In this document: in pieces, positions 28,506 to 36,709 of the stretch | How the letters are laid out: the number at the start of each line of letters is the position of its first letter | Numbering within the stretch: position 1 is the first letter of the stretch | Made by a program: the position numbers and the translations under genes | Notes under the pieces: generated by a model | Seen by the model: only the letters and a program-made list of their open reading frames with translations | Database searches by the model: none | What the model was told of the DNA's origin: nothing | DNA from: Rhizobium sp. ASV8 | GTDB lineage: Bacteria; Pseudomonadota; Alphaproteobacteria; Rhizobiales; Rhizobiaceae | Length of the DNA stretch: 64,000 nucleotides | NCBI RefSeq assembly: GCF_016429255.1 | Contig: NZ_JAELUG010000017.1 | Span: forward strand, 1-64,000 | Reading direction: 5' to 3'

Positions 28506-28521
28506 GTCACCGATCGGTGAC
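28506..28521. promoter_or_regulatory. Perfect 16-bp palindrome upstream of pdxJ
   Basis: GTCACCGATCGGTGAC equals its reverse complement. It lies in the 166-base spacer between the helicase stop codon and the pdxJ start. It has no loop, so it is more likely a protein-binding site than a terminator; CCGATCGG-centred dyads are typical of TetR-type operators. Confidence 0.4.
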
Positions 28522-28549
28522 GCCTGTAAGTCTAGCTCAAAACGAGACG

Positions 28550-29677
28550 TCAGCGAACGATGGTCAGCGTCTCGGCAGCGCGCGTGATGGCCGTATAGAG
28601 CCAGCGCTCGCGGGTATCGCGAAACGCCCAGCTCTCGTCGAAGAGAACGACATTATTCCATTGCGAGCCCTGTGCCTTATGCACGGTCAGCGCGTAACCA
28701 TAGTCGAACTCATCGTATCGCTTGCGCGTCGACCAGGGAATCTCGCCCTCGACGTCCTCGAAGGCTTGCTTCAGCAGCTTGATCTTGGCCGCGCCGCGAT
28801 CCATGTCGTCGTCTTCCGGGCGGATCAGAAGATTGATGCCTGGCTTCGTCGTTTCCCTGGAAGAGGTCATGACCTGCCAGAGCGAGCCGTTGAGAAGCCC
28901 TTTGGCGGGATCGTTGCGCAGGCAGACCAGCTTGTCGCCGGATTGCGGATAGTCCGCCGTAAAGCCTTTCAGCTCGCGCAGACGCTGATTGTAGCGTCGG
29001 CGTGTCCGGTTGGTGCCGACCAGAACCTGATCGGCCTCCATTACGAGCGGCTGGGTGACCTCGTTCTTCGAGATCACCTGCGCGGCGCCATAGTCGCCAT
29101 GCATGATCTCCTTGCCCTCACGCACCTGCATGGCGAGCTGAATGATCGGGTTGTCGCGAGCCTGGCGGTGAATATCCGTCAACAGATAGTCCGGCTCGTC
29201 ATTCGTGAAAAAGCCGCCGCCGGAAACAGGCGGGAGCTGCCCGGGATCTCCGAGCACGAGAATGGGCGTGCCAAAGCTCATCAGATCCTTGCCGAGCGCC
29301 TCATCCACCATCGAGCATTCGTCGACGATGATCAGCGCAGCCTTGGCAACCGGGCTCTGGCGGTTGATGGTGAACATCGGGGCGATCGATGTCTTGCCAG
29401 TCTCTTCGTCCTCGACAGCCTCTTCGCCGCGCGGCCGATAGATCAGCGAATGGATGGTCTTGGCATTTGAGGCGCCCCGCGACCGCAGCACTTGCGCTGC
29501 CTTGCCCGTGAAAGCCGCAAACAACACCTCGCCATCGACATGTTCGGCAAAATGCCGAGCAAGCGTCGTCTTGCCCGTTCCGGCATAGCCGAACAGACGG
29601 AATAGCGGCGAGCGCCCCTCTTTCAGCCATTTGGCAACGGCCTTGAGCGCTTCATCTTGTTGCGGCGCGAATTGCAT
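28550..29677 (-). CDS. RecD-like ATP-dependent DNA helicase (UvrD_C_2 type)
   Basis: A 375-residue superfamily 1B helicase core. Walker A GYAGTGKTT is at residues 30-38, Walker B LIIVDECSMVD near 120-130, motif III ILVLGDPGQLPPV near 142-154, and the C-terminal UvrD_C_2 domain has YALTVHKAQGSQW and RWLYTAITRAAETLTIV. It lacks the long N-terminal extension of true RecD, so it resembles the stand-alone RecD-like helicases often found in alphaproteobacteria. The start MQFAPQQDEAL at 29677 is where family similarity begins; there is no strong ribosome binding site. It is divergent from the sigma-factor operon. Confidence 0.85.
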   Translation of the reverse strand: MQFAPQQDEALKAVAKWLKEGRSPLFRLFGYAGTGKTTLARHFAEHVDGEVLFAAFTGKAAQVLRSRGASNAKTIHSLIYRPRGEEAVEDEETGKTSIAPMFTINRQSPVAKAALIIVDECSMVDEALGKDLMSFGTPILVLGDPGQLPPVSGGGFFTNDEPDYLLTDIHRQARDNPIIQLAMQVREGKEIMHGDYGAAQVISKNEVTQPLVMEADQVLVGTNRTRRRYNQRLRELKGFTADYPQSGDKLVCLRNDPAKGLLNGSLWQVMTSSRETTKPGINLLIRPEDDDMDRGAAKIKLLKQAFEDVEGEIPWSTRKRYDEFDYGYALTVHKAQGSQWNNVVLFDESWAFRDTRERWLYTAITRAAETLTIVR

Positions 29678-29828
29678 GGGTCGAATTGGCAGGATTCGGC
29701 CAATGGAAGCAAGCAGTAAAAATACCCGGTGAGGCGGGAATAAAATCGGAAGCACCTGTGTCTCATGTCCGGCAACGCAAAAATGCGAGGCCTGGGCTAC
29801 CATCGCCCACCACCCGAGGAGAGACATC

Positions 29829-30209
29829 ATGAAGACCTTGAGATTCCTGGCCGCGCTCGCTGCTGCATCGGCCTTTGCTACCGCGGCTTTTGCCGCAGCC
29901 CCCGTCAAGACGGTCGAGAGCGCCAAGGGAAAAGTCCTCGCTGGCGAAAACGGCATGACGCTCTACACCTTCAAGAACGACAAATCAGGCGAATCCAATT
30001 GCAATGGCGATTGCGCCAAAGCCTGGCCGCCGCTGATGGCCGATGACAAAGCAAAGGCAGAGGGCGCATACTCGATCATTACCCGCAAGGACGGGATGAA
30101 ACAGTGGGCAAAGGACGGCATGCCGCTCTATTTCTTCGTCAAGGACGCAAAGTCCGGCGACGTTGCCGGCGACGGTTTTAAGGACATGTGGAATGCCGCA
30201 CGGCCCTGA
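29829..30209 (+). CDS. Secreted repeat protein of the COG4315 family
   Basis: A 126-residue exported protein with a clear signal peptide (MKTLRFLAALAAASAFATAAFAA). The mature part has two copies of the short family repeat: GMTLYTFKNDKSGESNC with NGDCAKAWPP, and GMPLYFFVKDAKSGDV with GDGFKDMW. The first copy has a cysteine pair that may form a disulfide. Family members are often encoded beside ECF sigma factors; here the sigma gene overlaps its 3' end by 17 bases. GAGGAGAGACATC precedes the ATG. It is probably periplasmic or envelope-associated, with unknown function. Confidence 0.85.
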   Translation: MKTLRFLAALAAASAFATAAFAAAPVKTVESAKGKVLAGENGMTLYTFKNDKSGESNCNGDCAKAWPPLMADDKAKAEGAYSIITRKDGMKQWAKDGMPLYFFVKDAKSGDVAGDGFKDMWNAARP

Positions 30210-30747
30210 CCGGACCGGAAACGGCGCGGTGGGAACCTCCCCCGCGCCAGATAGCTTTGAGGCGGAGGTGCTGGCGCTCCTCCCATCGCTGCGGCGCTAC
30301 TCGCGCAGCCTCACCCGTTCCGATGCCGATGGCGAAGACCTGCTCCAGGACTGCGTCGAGAAAATTTTGACCCGCCGCAATCAATGGCGTGGACTGAACC
30401 TGCGCGGCTGGGTCCTCACCATCATGACCAATCTCTACCGCAACGGACGGCGCCGGCAAGGCGGCCGCAGTTTCGTTGATATCGACGACAACGATCACTT
30501 GCCAGGGGCCGAGATCGATGACGACCCGTTGCAACGGTCCCGCCTGGAGCTGGCTCTGAACAGCCTCAGCGAAGATTATCGCGCCGTGCTGATGCTCGTC
30601 GTCGTCGAAGGTCACAGCTATCAGGACGTGGCCGAGATGCTCAACGTCCCGATCGGCACCGTCATGTCGCGGCTGTCCCGCGCGCGTCAGAAAATGACCA
30701 GCCTGCTGAGCGCAGACAATGTTGTCACGCTTCGGAGACCAAGATGA
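30193..30747 (+). CDS. ECF sigma factor, sigma-70 family
   Basis: A 184-residue ECF-type sigma factor with region 2 (LPSLRRYSRSLTRS, DGEDLLQDCVEKIL, LRGWVLTIMTNLYRN) near residues 22-80 and region 4 (LSEDYRAVLMLVVVEGHSYQDVAEMLNVPIGTVMSRLSRAR, split) near 118-163. It has no region 3 and no C-terminal extension. The ATG at 30193 has AGGA 10 bases upstream and lies inside the preceding gene. The anti-sigma gene overlaps its stop by four bases (ATGA), so the three genes form one tightly coupled operon. Confidence 0.9.
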   Translation: MPHGPDRTGNGAVGTSPAPDSFEAEVLALLPSLRRYSRSLTRSDADGEDLLQDCVEKILTRRNQWRGLNLRGWVLTIMTNLYRNGRRRQGGRSFVDIDDNDHLPGAEIDDDPLQRSRLELALNSLSEDYRAVLMLVVVEGHSYQDVAEMLNVPIGTVMSRLSRARQKMTSLLSADNVVTLRRPR

Positions 30748-31547
30748 ACGAACACAAACCGACCGTGACCGAAGCGGACCTTCACGCCTTTGCCGATGGC
30801 CTCCTGCCGCCGGAAAGGCAGGCGGAACTGGAAGCGTGGCTGGTCGAAAACCCGCAGGACGCCGCCGCCGTTGCGGCATGGCAGGCCCAGAACGATGAAA
30901 TCAGGTCGATGTTCTCCCCCTATGCCATATCGATGGGCAGCGACAAGGATCTAGTTCTGAAAGCGGGAAAGACGTCGATCGGGCAACGGGAAGTGCCGAA
31001 GCGAAACCGCCTGATGATGATGCTCGCCGCCTCGGTCGCACTCTTCCTTGCCGGCATCGCAACAGGCCGCTTTGCCCCTGATCTCTTCGCACGACCCGAA
31101 CTACAACTGACTGCAATAGAAGCATTGCCACAGCAGGCGCATTCGGCCTTCGTCGTCTATGCCAGCGACGTCCGCCATCCGGTCGAAGTCGGCGCTGATC
31201 AGGAGGCGCATCTCGCCACCTGGCTCGGCAAACGCATGAATGTCGCCGGCCTCAAGGTGCCGAGCCTGCAGAAGCTGGGCTTCCAGCTGGTGGGGGGCCG
31301 GCTCTTGCCGATCAACGGCACGCCGGGAGCCCTGTTCATGTATGAAAATGCGACCGGCCAGCGCCTGACGGTTCTGGTGGGGCACAACAGCGGCAACACG
31401 ACTACCAGTTTTCGCTTCGCCAGCGACAACGCCGTCGAGACCTTCTACTGGATCGATGGAGATCTCGGCTATGCCGTGACAGGTGAAATCTCGCGCGACA
31501 TGCTGCAGCAAGTGGCCGACGAGTGCTACAAGCAATTCTCGTCCTAG
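30744..31547 (+). CDS. Membrane-anchored anti-sigma factor
   Basis: A 267-residue protein with a cytoplasmic N-terminal part (about 1-88) opening TEADLHAFADGLLPPERQAELEAWL, the typical helix of ECF anti-sigma domains; the HxxxCxxC zinc motif is absent. One transmembrane helix MMMLAASVALFLAGIATG is near residues 89-106, followed by a periplasmic domain of about 160 residues. Translation is coupled to the sigma gene through an ATGA overlap. It should hold the sigma factor inactive until a signal outside the membrane is sensed; the signal is unknown. Confidence 0.85.
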   Translation: MNEHKPTVTEADLHAFADGLLPPERQAELEAWLVENPQDAAAVAAWQAQNDEIRSMFSPYAISMGSDKDLVLKAGKTSIGQREVPKRNRLMMMLAASVALFLAGIATGRFAPDLFARPELQLTAIEALPQQAHSAFVVYASDVRHPVEVGADQEAHLATWLGKRMNVAGLKVPSLQKLGFQLVGGRLLPINGTPGALFMYENATGQRLTVLVGHNSGNTTTSFRFASDNAVETFYWIDGDLGYAVTGEISRDMLQQVADECYKQFSS

Positions 31548-31586
31548 GTTGTCTCCCGGAGCGATAAAGTCGCCTCGTGAATTGCC

Positions 31587-31976
31587 CTACCGCTGTGGAT
31601 CGTTATCCAGCGCGATCGGCTTTCCATGCGGCGTTGCCTCCGCTGCACGTTGCCAGCTTTGTTGCAACGCCAGGATAGCATTGCCGTCAGCGATGCCTTT
31701 TGCCACGAGCAAATCCGAAAGCGCTGCCACCCAGCAATCGAAATAGTCGCTGCCGTCAGCTGCGCGGCCGGGTTTATGCAACTCGGCCGACAGTTGCGCC
31801 GCCCATTCGCCCCAGGCAAACAGGCCTCGCTCGTGAAGATGAACAGTCATCGCGAACGCGTCTGCAGCCCAGGGTTCGGGAAAGACTGGCTCGCCGTCGG
31901 TAGATTTTGGCAATCCCGGTGATTGCGCCAGAGGTGAGACGGTCTCACACGCGCTCAAGATAGCTCTCCCAGGCAT
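31587..31976 (-). CDS. Nitrile hydratase accessory protein
   Basis: A 129-residue protein of the nitrile hydratase accessory family, related in fold to the N-terminal part of the beta subunit. It is the third gene of the nitrile hydratase set and overlaps the beta-subunit gene by 32 bases. Visible features are EPWAADAFAMTVHLHERGLFAWGEWA, written here in two halves EPWAADAFAMTVHL and HERGLFAWGEWA, which matches beta-subunit-like helices. Such proteins act as activators that deliver cobalt to the alpha subunit, by exchange of subunits in the cobalt enzymes studied. Confidence 0.8.
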   Translation of the reverse strand: MPGRAILSACETVSPLAQSPGLPKSTDGEPVFPEPWAADAFAMTVHLHERGLFAWGEWAAQLSAELHKPGRAADGSDYFDCWVAALSDLLVAKGIADGNAILALQQSWQRAAEATPHGKPIALDNDPQR

Positions 31977-32604
31977 CGATCGAGACCGTCAGCGATGGAT
32001 CGGCGCCCTCGCCCCAGATCTCGGCACCATCGAAAACGACCGTGTAGACCCATTGAGGATTTTCGCCGCGACCATGGGCATTGTCGTCGGGGAACACGAA
32101 CGACCCTTGTACTGCCTCGATAACACCCATCTTGGCACGTGCGTAGCGCGGCAATCTCGTATGGCCGGTCGGATTGAAATTCTTCGTCCGCACATGATCG
32201 CCGACAGCAAAAAGCGGCACAGTATCGACTGGCCGGTCGCACGGCCCGCCCTTGGCCAAAACACCATCGACCATATCCGCTTTCAGGACCCGCTTCGGCG
32301 TCCGACCCTGCTCAAGCGAGTGACCGGCGTGCAGCTCCTCGGCGGTGGCGAAACCGTGCCGTTCCAGCAAGGTATCGACGGCACGAGTCCAGATCTCGTA
32401 GTAGCTGGCGCCAAGATAGCTGGCCGGCGGAATGTTTTCGCGCGCATGCCGGCTCTCGTCGATGTTCCAGGCACCGAAGGCACCGCAGGAGAGCGTAATG
32501 CCGAGCGCGCGCTTTTCCCATTCGGCATGAAAATAAGGCTCATTCTGCTCCGGCGCGACGGGACCGAAGCCCATCTGACCGCCGAGATCGTGCGGGCCGT
32601 TCAT
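31945..32604 (-). CDS. nthB: Nitrile hydratase subunit beta
   Basis: A 219-residue beta subunit. The opening [16 protein letters not shown] is diagnostic. FHAEWEKRALGIT and the C-terminal SH3-like domain with GDHVRTKNFNPTGHTRLPRYARAK and WVYTVVFDG are also typical. The beta subunit pairs with alpha to form the active site that hydrates nitriles to amides. It starts on the last base of the alpha stop codon (TAATG), so the two are translationally coupled. Confidence 0.95.
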   Translation of the reverse strand: MNGPHDLGGQMGFGPVAPEQNEPYFHAEWEKRALGITLSCGAFGAWNIDESRHARENIPPASYLGASYYEIWTRAVDTLLERHGFATAEELHAGHSLEQGRTPKRVLKADMVDGVLAKGGPCDRPVDTVPLFAVGDHVRTKNFNPTGHTRLPRYARAKMGVIEAVQGSFVFPDDNAHGRGENPQWVYTVVFDGAEIWGEGADPSLTVSIDAWESYLERV

Positions 32605-33239
32605 TACGCGACCTCCGGCGATTTGGCGACTGCCGTTCCGATCATGGCATCGCGGCTAACGAGATCAGCCAGCGCCGCCTCGTCCATGCCTTCGGAACCG
32701 GCGGGACGCTCGGGTATCACCAGATAGCGAAGTTCGGCCGTCGAATCCCAGACACGAATCTTCGTTTCCTGCGGCAAAGTCAGGCCGAACTCTGCGAGGA
32801 CGCCGCGCGGATCGATGACAGCACGTGAGCGATAGGCGGGCGCCTTGTACCAGACAGGCGGCAGACCAAGCACGGCCCACGGATAGCAGGAGCAAAGCGT
32901 GCAGACGATCAGATTGTGGGTATCAGGCGTGTTGAATACAGCCCGCATGTGCTCGCCCTGTCGCCCGGTAAAGCCGAGGCTTGCAATCGCCGAGGTCGCG
33001 TCGCGCCGAAGCCAGTCGGCAAAATCGGGATCGCTCCAGGCTTTCGCCACCACCTGCGCGCCGTTGCGTGGCCCCACTTTCGTCTCATAGGTCTCGACGA
33101 TACGATCGATCGCCGCCGGGTCGATCAGGCCTTTTTCCGTCAGCAGCGTTTCGAGCGCCTTCACGCGCGCCTGCATGTCGGAATAATGGTTATCGTGGTG
33201 GTGGTGATCGTCGTCATCATGCGAATGCCCGTGGGACAT
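32604..33239 (-). CDS. nthA: Nitrile hydratase subunit alpha, cobalt type, His-rich N-terminus
   Basis: A 211-residue alpha subunit that carries the metal. The metal-claw motif VCTLCSC is at residues 112-118, with Cys113, Cys116 and Cys118; threonine at 114 indicates the cobalt rather than the iron class (serine). The first 20 residues hold eight histidines and five aspartates, a metal-chelating tail likely to store or collect cobalt. The enzyme converts nitriles to amides in the cytoplasm; in plant-associated bacteria one suggested substrate is indole-3-acetonitrile. No amidase or cobalt transporter gene lies next to it. A LysE-type exporter gene ends 23 bases upstream. Confidence 0.95.
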   Translation of the reverse strand: MSHGHSHDDDDHHHHDNHYSDMQARVKALETLLTEKGLIDPAAIDRIVETYETKVGPRNGAQVVAKAWSDPDFADWLRRDATSAIASLGFTGRQGEHMRAVFNTPDTHNLIVCTLCSCYPWAVLGLPPVWYKAPAYRSRAVIDPRGVLAEFGLTLPQETKIRVWDSTAELRYLVIPERPAGSEGMDEAALADLVSRDAMIGTAVAKSPEVA

Positions 33240-33262
33240 GGCTGCCTCCTGTATCTTGCCCG

Positions 33263-33856
33263 CTACTTTAGCATCGGCCAGAGACTAAGCACCAGCAGGA
33301 CGGCCATGGTTATGTTGAACCATTTCAGCCGAACGGGATCGGAGAGCCAGTCGCGAAGCGCCGAGCCGAAACCGGCCCAGGTCGAAACGCTCGGGAGATT
33401 GACGGCAGCAAATGCCAAACCGACCAAAAGAACAGTGACGAGATAAAGCTGCTCGTTGGTATAGGTCGCCATCGCAGTGACGGCCATCACCCAGGCCTTC
33501 GGATTGACCCATTGGAACGCGGCAGCACTGATGAAGCTCATCGGCTGCGCGGACCCTTCGCTTTCTGCGAGGCTGCGAGAGGTGCCGATCTTCCAGGCGA
33601 TCCACACAAGATAGGCGCCACCGGCAAATTTCAGCACGGTGTAGAGTATCGGCACGGTATGCAGCACGGCGCCAAGGCCCAGGCCGACGCCGAGCAGCAG
33701 CGACAGGAAGCCGACGCCGATGCCGAGCATGTGCGGAATGGTGCGGCGGAAACCGAAGTTCACGCCAGAAGCAAACAGCATCATGTTGTTCGGTCCGGGG
33801 GTGATCGATGTGGTGAATGCAAAAAGTAAGAGAGCCAGAAATGTATCCAGCGCCAT
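33263..33856 (-). CDS. LysE-family exporter
   Basis: A 197-residue inner-membrane protein with about six hydrophobic helices. The family signature [19 protein letters not shown] is near residues 17-35, and [13 protein letters not shown] near 120 is also typical. LysE/RhtB proteins export amino acids or their analogues. The ATG at 33856 has a strong GGAGG about 5 bases upstream. It is the first of four genes on one strand with nthA, nthB and the accessory gene; the spacing of 23 bases suggests one transcript. Confidence 0.88.
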   Translation of the reverse strand: MALDTFLALLLFAFTTSITPGPNNMMLFASGVNFGFRRTIPHMLGIGVGFLSLLLGVGLGLGAVLHTVPILYTVLKFAGGAYLVWIAWKIGTSRSLAESEGSAQPMSFISAAAFQWVNPKAWVMAVTAMATYTNEQLYLVTVLLVGLAFAAVNLPSVSTWAGFGSALRDWLSDPVRLKWFNITMAVLLVLSLWPMLK

Positions 33857-34072
33857 AGTGCCTCCTTGGACACCGTGTGTGACAAGGGGCGGCATCCAAA
33901 ATTCTTCTCATGATACGATTCATGCCCGCAGACTGCGCGACGCATGGTCGAGCCGACATTAGTTCGCCGACAATACTAAAGCCATAAAACGATTGTCACG
34001 GTGACATCAAGGTCGCCGATTGCAATCCGGTGGAATGAACCTATCCTTCCCTCTCCAAAGCGAGGACATGCC

Positions 34073-34918
34073 ATGCGAAACCCCATCCCGACAGTCACCC
34101 TTCCCTCCGGTATTGCCGTTCCAGCGCTCGGTCAAGGGACCTGGAACATGGGGGAGAGTGCCGCCAAGGCCAGAGACGAGATCGCCAGCCTGAAGACCGG
34201 CCTCGATCTTGGGATGACGCTGATCGACACCGCCGAAATGTATGCCGACGGCGGCGCGGAGGAGATTGTCGGCAAGGCGATCGAAGGGCGGCGCGATGAG
34301 GTTTTCCTCGTCAGCAAGGTCTATCCGGCCAATGCCAGCCGCAGGGGTGCGGTCGAAGCTTGCGAACGCAGCCTGAAGCGCCTCAACACCGATCGCCTCG
34401 ATCTCTATCTGCTGCATTGGCGCGGAAACTACCCGCTCGACGAGACCGTGGAGGCTTTCGAAGGATTGAAGGCAGCGGGTAAGATCGAGGCCTGGGGCGT
34501 CTCGAATTTCGACGTTGATGATATGGATGAGCTACTCTCTGTGCCGAACGGCGGCAATGTCGCTGCCAATCAGGTGCTCTACAATCTCTCCCGACGCGGC
34601 ATCGAGTATGATTTGCTGCCATGGTGTCAAGAGCGTAGCATTCCGATCATGGCCTATTCGCCGATCGAGCAAGGTCGCCTGCTGCATCATCCCGAATTGA
34701 TCCGCATCGCCAAGACCTATCAGGCGACACCCGCCCAGATCGCCCTTGCCTTTCTCTTGGAACGCGACGGCGTGATATCGATCCCGAAATCCGCAAACCC
34801 GCAACGCGTCGAGGAAAATCGCGACTCCATAGACATCGACATGACGGACGAGGATCTGGCCGTTCTCGACGCCGCCTTCCCGCCGCCATCGCGAAAGAAG
34901 TCGCTCGATATGTTGTAG
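34073..34918 (+). CDS. Aldo/keto reductase, 281 aa
   Basis: A short-form aldo/keto reductase, like YeaE and the AKR5-type reductases. The barrel opening [22 protein letters not shown] is split near residues 5-27. The active-site residues are in [15 protein letters not shown] (Asp, Tyr), VFLVSKVYP (Lys) and LYLLHWRGN (His), and the cofactor end is [20 protein letters not shown] lies 7 bases before the ATG at 34073. It is a single gene convergent with the capsule gene. Confidence 0.88.
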   Translation: MRNPIPTVTLPSGIAVPALGQGTWNMGESAAKARDEIASLKTGLDLGMTLIDTAEMYADGGAEEIVGKAIEGRRDEVFLVSKVYPANASRRGAVEACERSLKRLNTDRLDLYLLHWRGNYPLDETVEAFEGLKAAGKIEAWGVSNFDVDDMDELLSVPNGGNVAANQVLYNLSRRGIEYDLLPWCQERSIPIMAYSPIEQGRLLHHPELIRIAKTYQATPAQIALAFLLERDGVISIPKSANPQRVEENRDSIDIDMTDEDLAVLDAAFPPPSRKKSLDML

Positions 34919-34929
34919 GCTGAGATCGC

Positions 34930-35961
34930 CTACACGGCCGCTTTCTGCTGCGCGACGATCAGCTCTATCGCCCGGAAGACGTCGATTTCTTGCCAGTCGA
35001 CCGGGTCGCGATAGGTCGGATAGAACGAAAAGGCCGCGGCGGCGATCTGGTCGACAGTTCGCCGCTTCGTCCGGCGCCCGGCAAGCGTGGCCTTGGTGTA
35101 GACCCCGAAATAATCCTCGGTCACACCCCAGCCCGCATAGAACGGTGCGGCATAGCAGCGAACCGGGATACCGCGCAGCAGCGCATCGAAGCCGAACTGG
35201 CTCGAAACGGTCCAAACCTCGTCGACGACATCAAGGATCGAGGCCACCGACACTTCGTCGCCGAGAAGGATTGCGTCGCCCTTTGAAATACCATTTGTAA
35301 GATAACCCTTACGAAGCCCCGCCATGACATCCGGATGGGTGCGGATCAGGCATTGCGCACCACTCGCCAATCCGTCGGCAAGCATTTTTTCGAATGAGGC
35401 CTTTGACCCGAGCGCTCTGCCAACGGAGACATCACCAACGACTTGGTCGACCAGGAGAATGCGGCGCTTATTCGTCCGCTCGATGTTGGGGGGGCGATGA
35501 GGAAGATGGTTGTACTTGGATAGCTTGCTGAGGACAATCTGATCGCGGATGGCACGACCAAGCTCTCCTGCCTCTCCAGCGCCTTCAATGAGGCGCTCAA
35601 GCCGTGACGGTCGCCCGGCATCGACTGGCAAGCCGAGATCGTCGATGACGATGGAGAGTGGAACGGCGCCAGATTTGCCAAGCCCCATGGATCGCAGGAA
35701 GCCGTCTTCCAGATTCCAGTGCCGCAATCCCCGGAACCGCGCAATTCGAGCCGCCGCTTTTGCAGGCGCCCGCCCGCCCCAGGAAACGATACCGCCTATA
35801 CCGGGCGACAACGCCGAGGCAAGTTTGCGCGAACCGAAATAATGTCCGAGCCAGGGAAAGTCGCCGCGCACGAAAAACGCGGCGCCGAGAGGCATATCCG
35901 CCGGCGGATGCCACGGCTTTTCGCCGATAACAGGCAAAGTCTCGCCGGCAACGACTGCCAC
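34930..35961 (-). CDS. KpsC/LpsZ-like capsular polysaccharide protein, single module
   Basis: A 343-residue member of the capsule-synthesis family of KpsC, KpsS and rhizobial LpsZ. The family motif WNLEDGFLRSMGLG is near residues 81-94, the central RILLVDQVVGDVSV and LIRTHPDV follow, and YAAPFYAGWGVTED closes the module. KpsC has two such modules that act as beta-Kdo transferases building the linker of group 2 capsules; this protein has only one. No other capsule genes are adjacent, so it is isolated. The cytoplasmic location is inferred from the lack of a signal peptide. Confidence 0.75.
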   Translation of the reverse strand: MAVVAGETLPVIGEKPWHPPADMPLGAAFFVRGDFPWLGHYFGSRKLASALSPGIGGIVSWGGRAPAKAAARIARFRGLRHWNLEDGFLRSMGLGKSGAVPLSIVIDDLGLPVDAGRPSRLERLIEGAGEAGELGRAIRDQIVLSKLSKYNHLPHRPPNIERTNKRRILLVDQVVGDVSVGRALGSKASFEKMLADGLASGAQCLIRTHPDVMAGLRKGYLTNGISKGDAILLGDEVSVASILDVVDEVWTVSSQFGFDALLRGIPVRCYAAPFYAGWGVTEDYFGVYTKATLAGRRTKRRTVDQIAAAAFSFYPTYRDPVDWQEIDVFRAIELIVAQQKAAV

Positions 35962-36052
35962 CTTCTACCCCCGCTGCAAATAGAGCCGACAATCCGGACC
36001 GGGCATCGCAGAAATTAAGCGACGCCCGCGAACCGGTCAACGATACAGGCTC

Positions 36053-36625
36053 TTACATTCCTTGCGGGCCGCGATTCATCGCTGCAATGCCGGTACGGCA
36101 AACTTCGATGAGGCCGAGCGGCTTGATGATGGCGATGAACTGATCGATCTTCGAGGACTTGCCGGTGATTTCGAGGATGAAATGCTCGACGGTCGCATCC
36201 ACCACCTTGGCGTGGAAGGCGTCAGCCAGCCGCAGCGTTTCGGCACGGGTTTCGCCGCTTCCGGTAACCTTCAGCAGCGCCACTTCGCGCTCGATCGGCC
36301 GTTCCTGACCGAGTTCGCGGGCACGCACCGTGAGATCGACAACGCGATGAACCGGAACGATACGCTCGAGCTGTGCCTTGATCTGTTCCAGCACCTGCGG
36401 CGTACCACGGGTTACGACGGTGATGCGCGACAGATGCGCCTGATGCTCGGTCTCCGAGACGGTCAGGCTTTCGATGTTGTAGCCGCGGCCGGAGAAGAGA
36501 CCGATGACGCGGGCGAGAACGCCAGGCTCGTTGTCGACGAGGACCGAAAGCGTATGGCTCTCGGCCGCTGCGGTTTCCGGCGAAATGAAATAGGCGGAGC
36601 CGGTGGGTTGAAGGTGTGCGTTCAT
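36053..36625 (-). CDS. ilvN: Acetolactate synthase small (regulatory) subunit
   Basis: A 190-residue regulatory subunit (IlvN/IlvH). The N-terminal ACT domain SHTLSVLVDNEPGVLARVIGLFSGRGYNIESLTV (split, near residues 23-56) binds valine for feedback inhibition, and the C-terminal domain has VDATVEHFILEITGKSSKIDQFI. It associates with IlvB to form the holoenzyme. It lies 84 bases downstream of ilvB on the same strand. The ATG at 36625 opens the sequence MNAHLQPTG typical of rhizobia; 21 codons upstream of it look non-coding. Confidence 0.95.
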   Translation of the reverse strand: MNAHLQPTGSAYFISPETAAAESHTLSVLVDNEPGVLARVIGLFSGRGYNIESLTVSETEHQAHLSRITVVTRGTPQVLEQIKAQLERIVPVHRVVDLTVRARELGQERPIEREVALLKVTGSGETRAETLRLADAFHAKVVDATVEHFILEITGKSSKIDQFIAIIKPLGLIEVCRTGIAAMNRGPQGM

Positions 36626-36709
36626 TATTTCTGTTCCGTTTCCTCGGTTTTGTTCTGTATGCCGGCAAGATCGGCCTGGGCGCGGCATCCGCTGCGCCCA
36701 GGCACTCGA

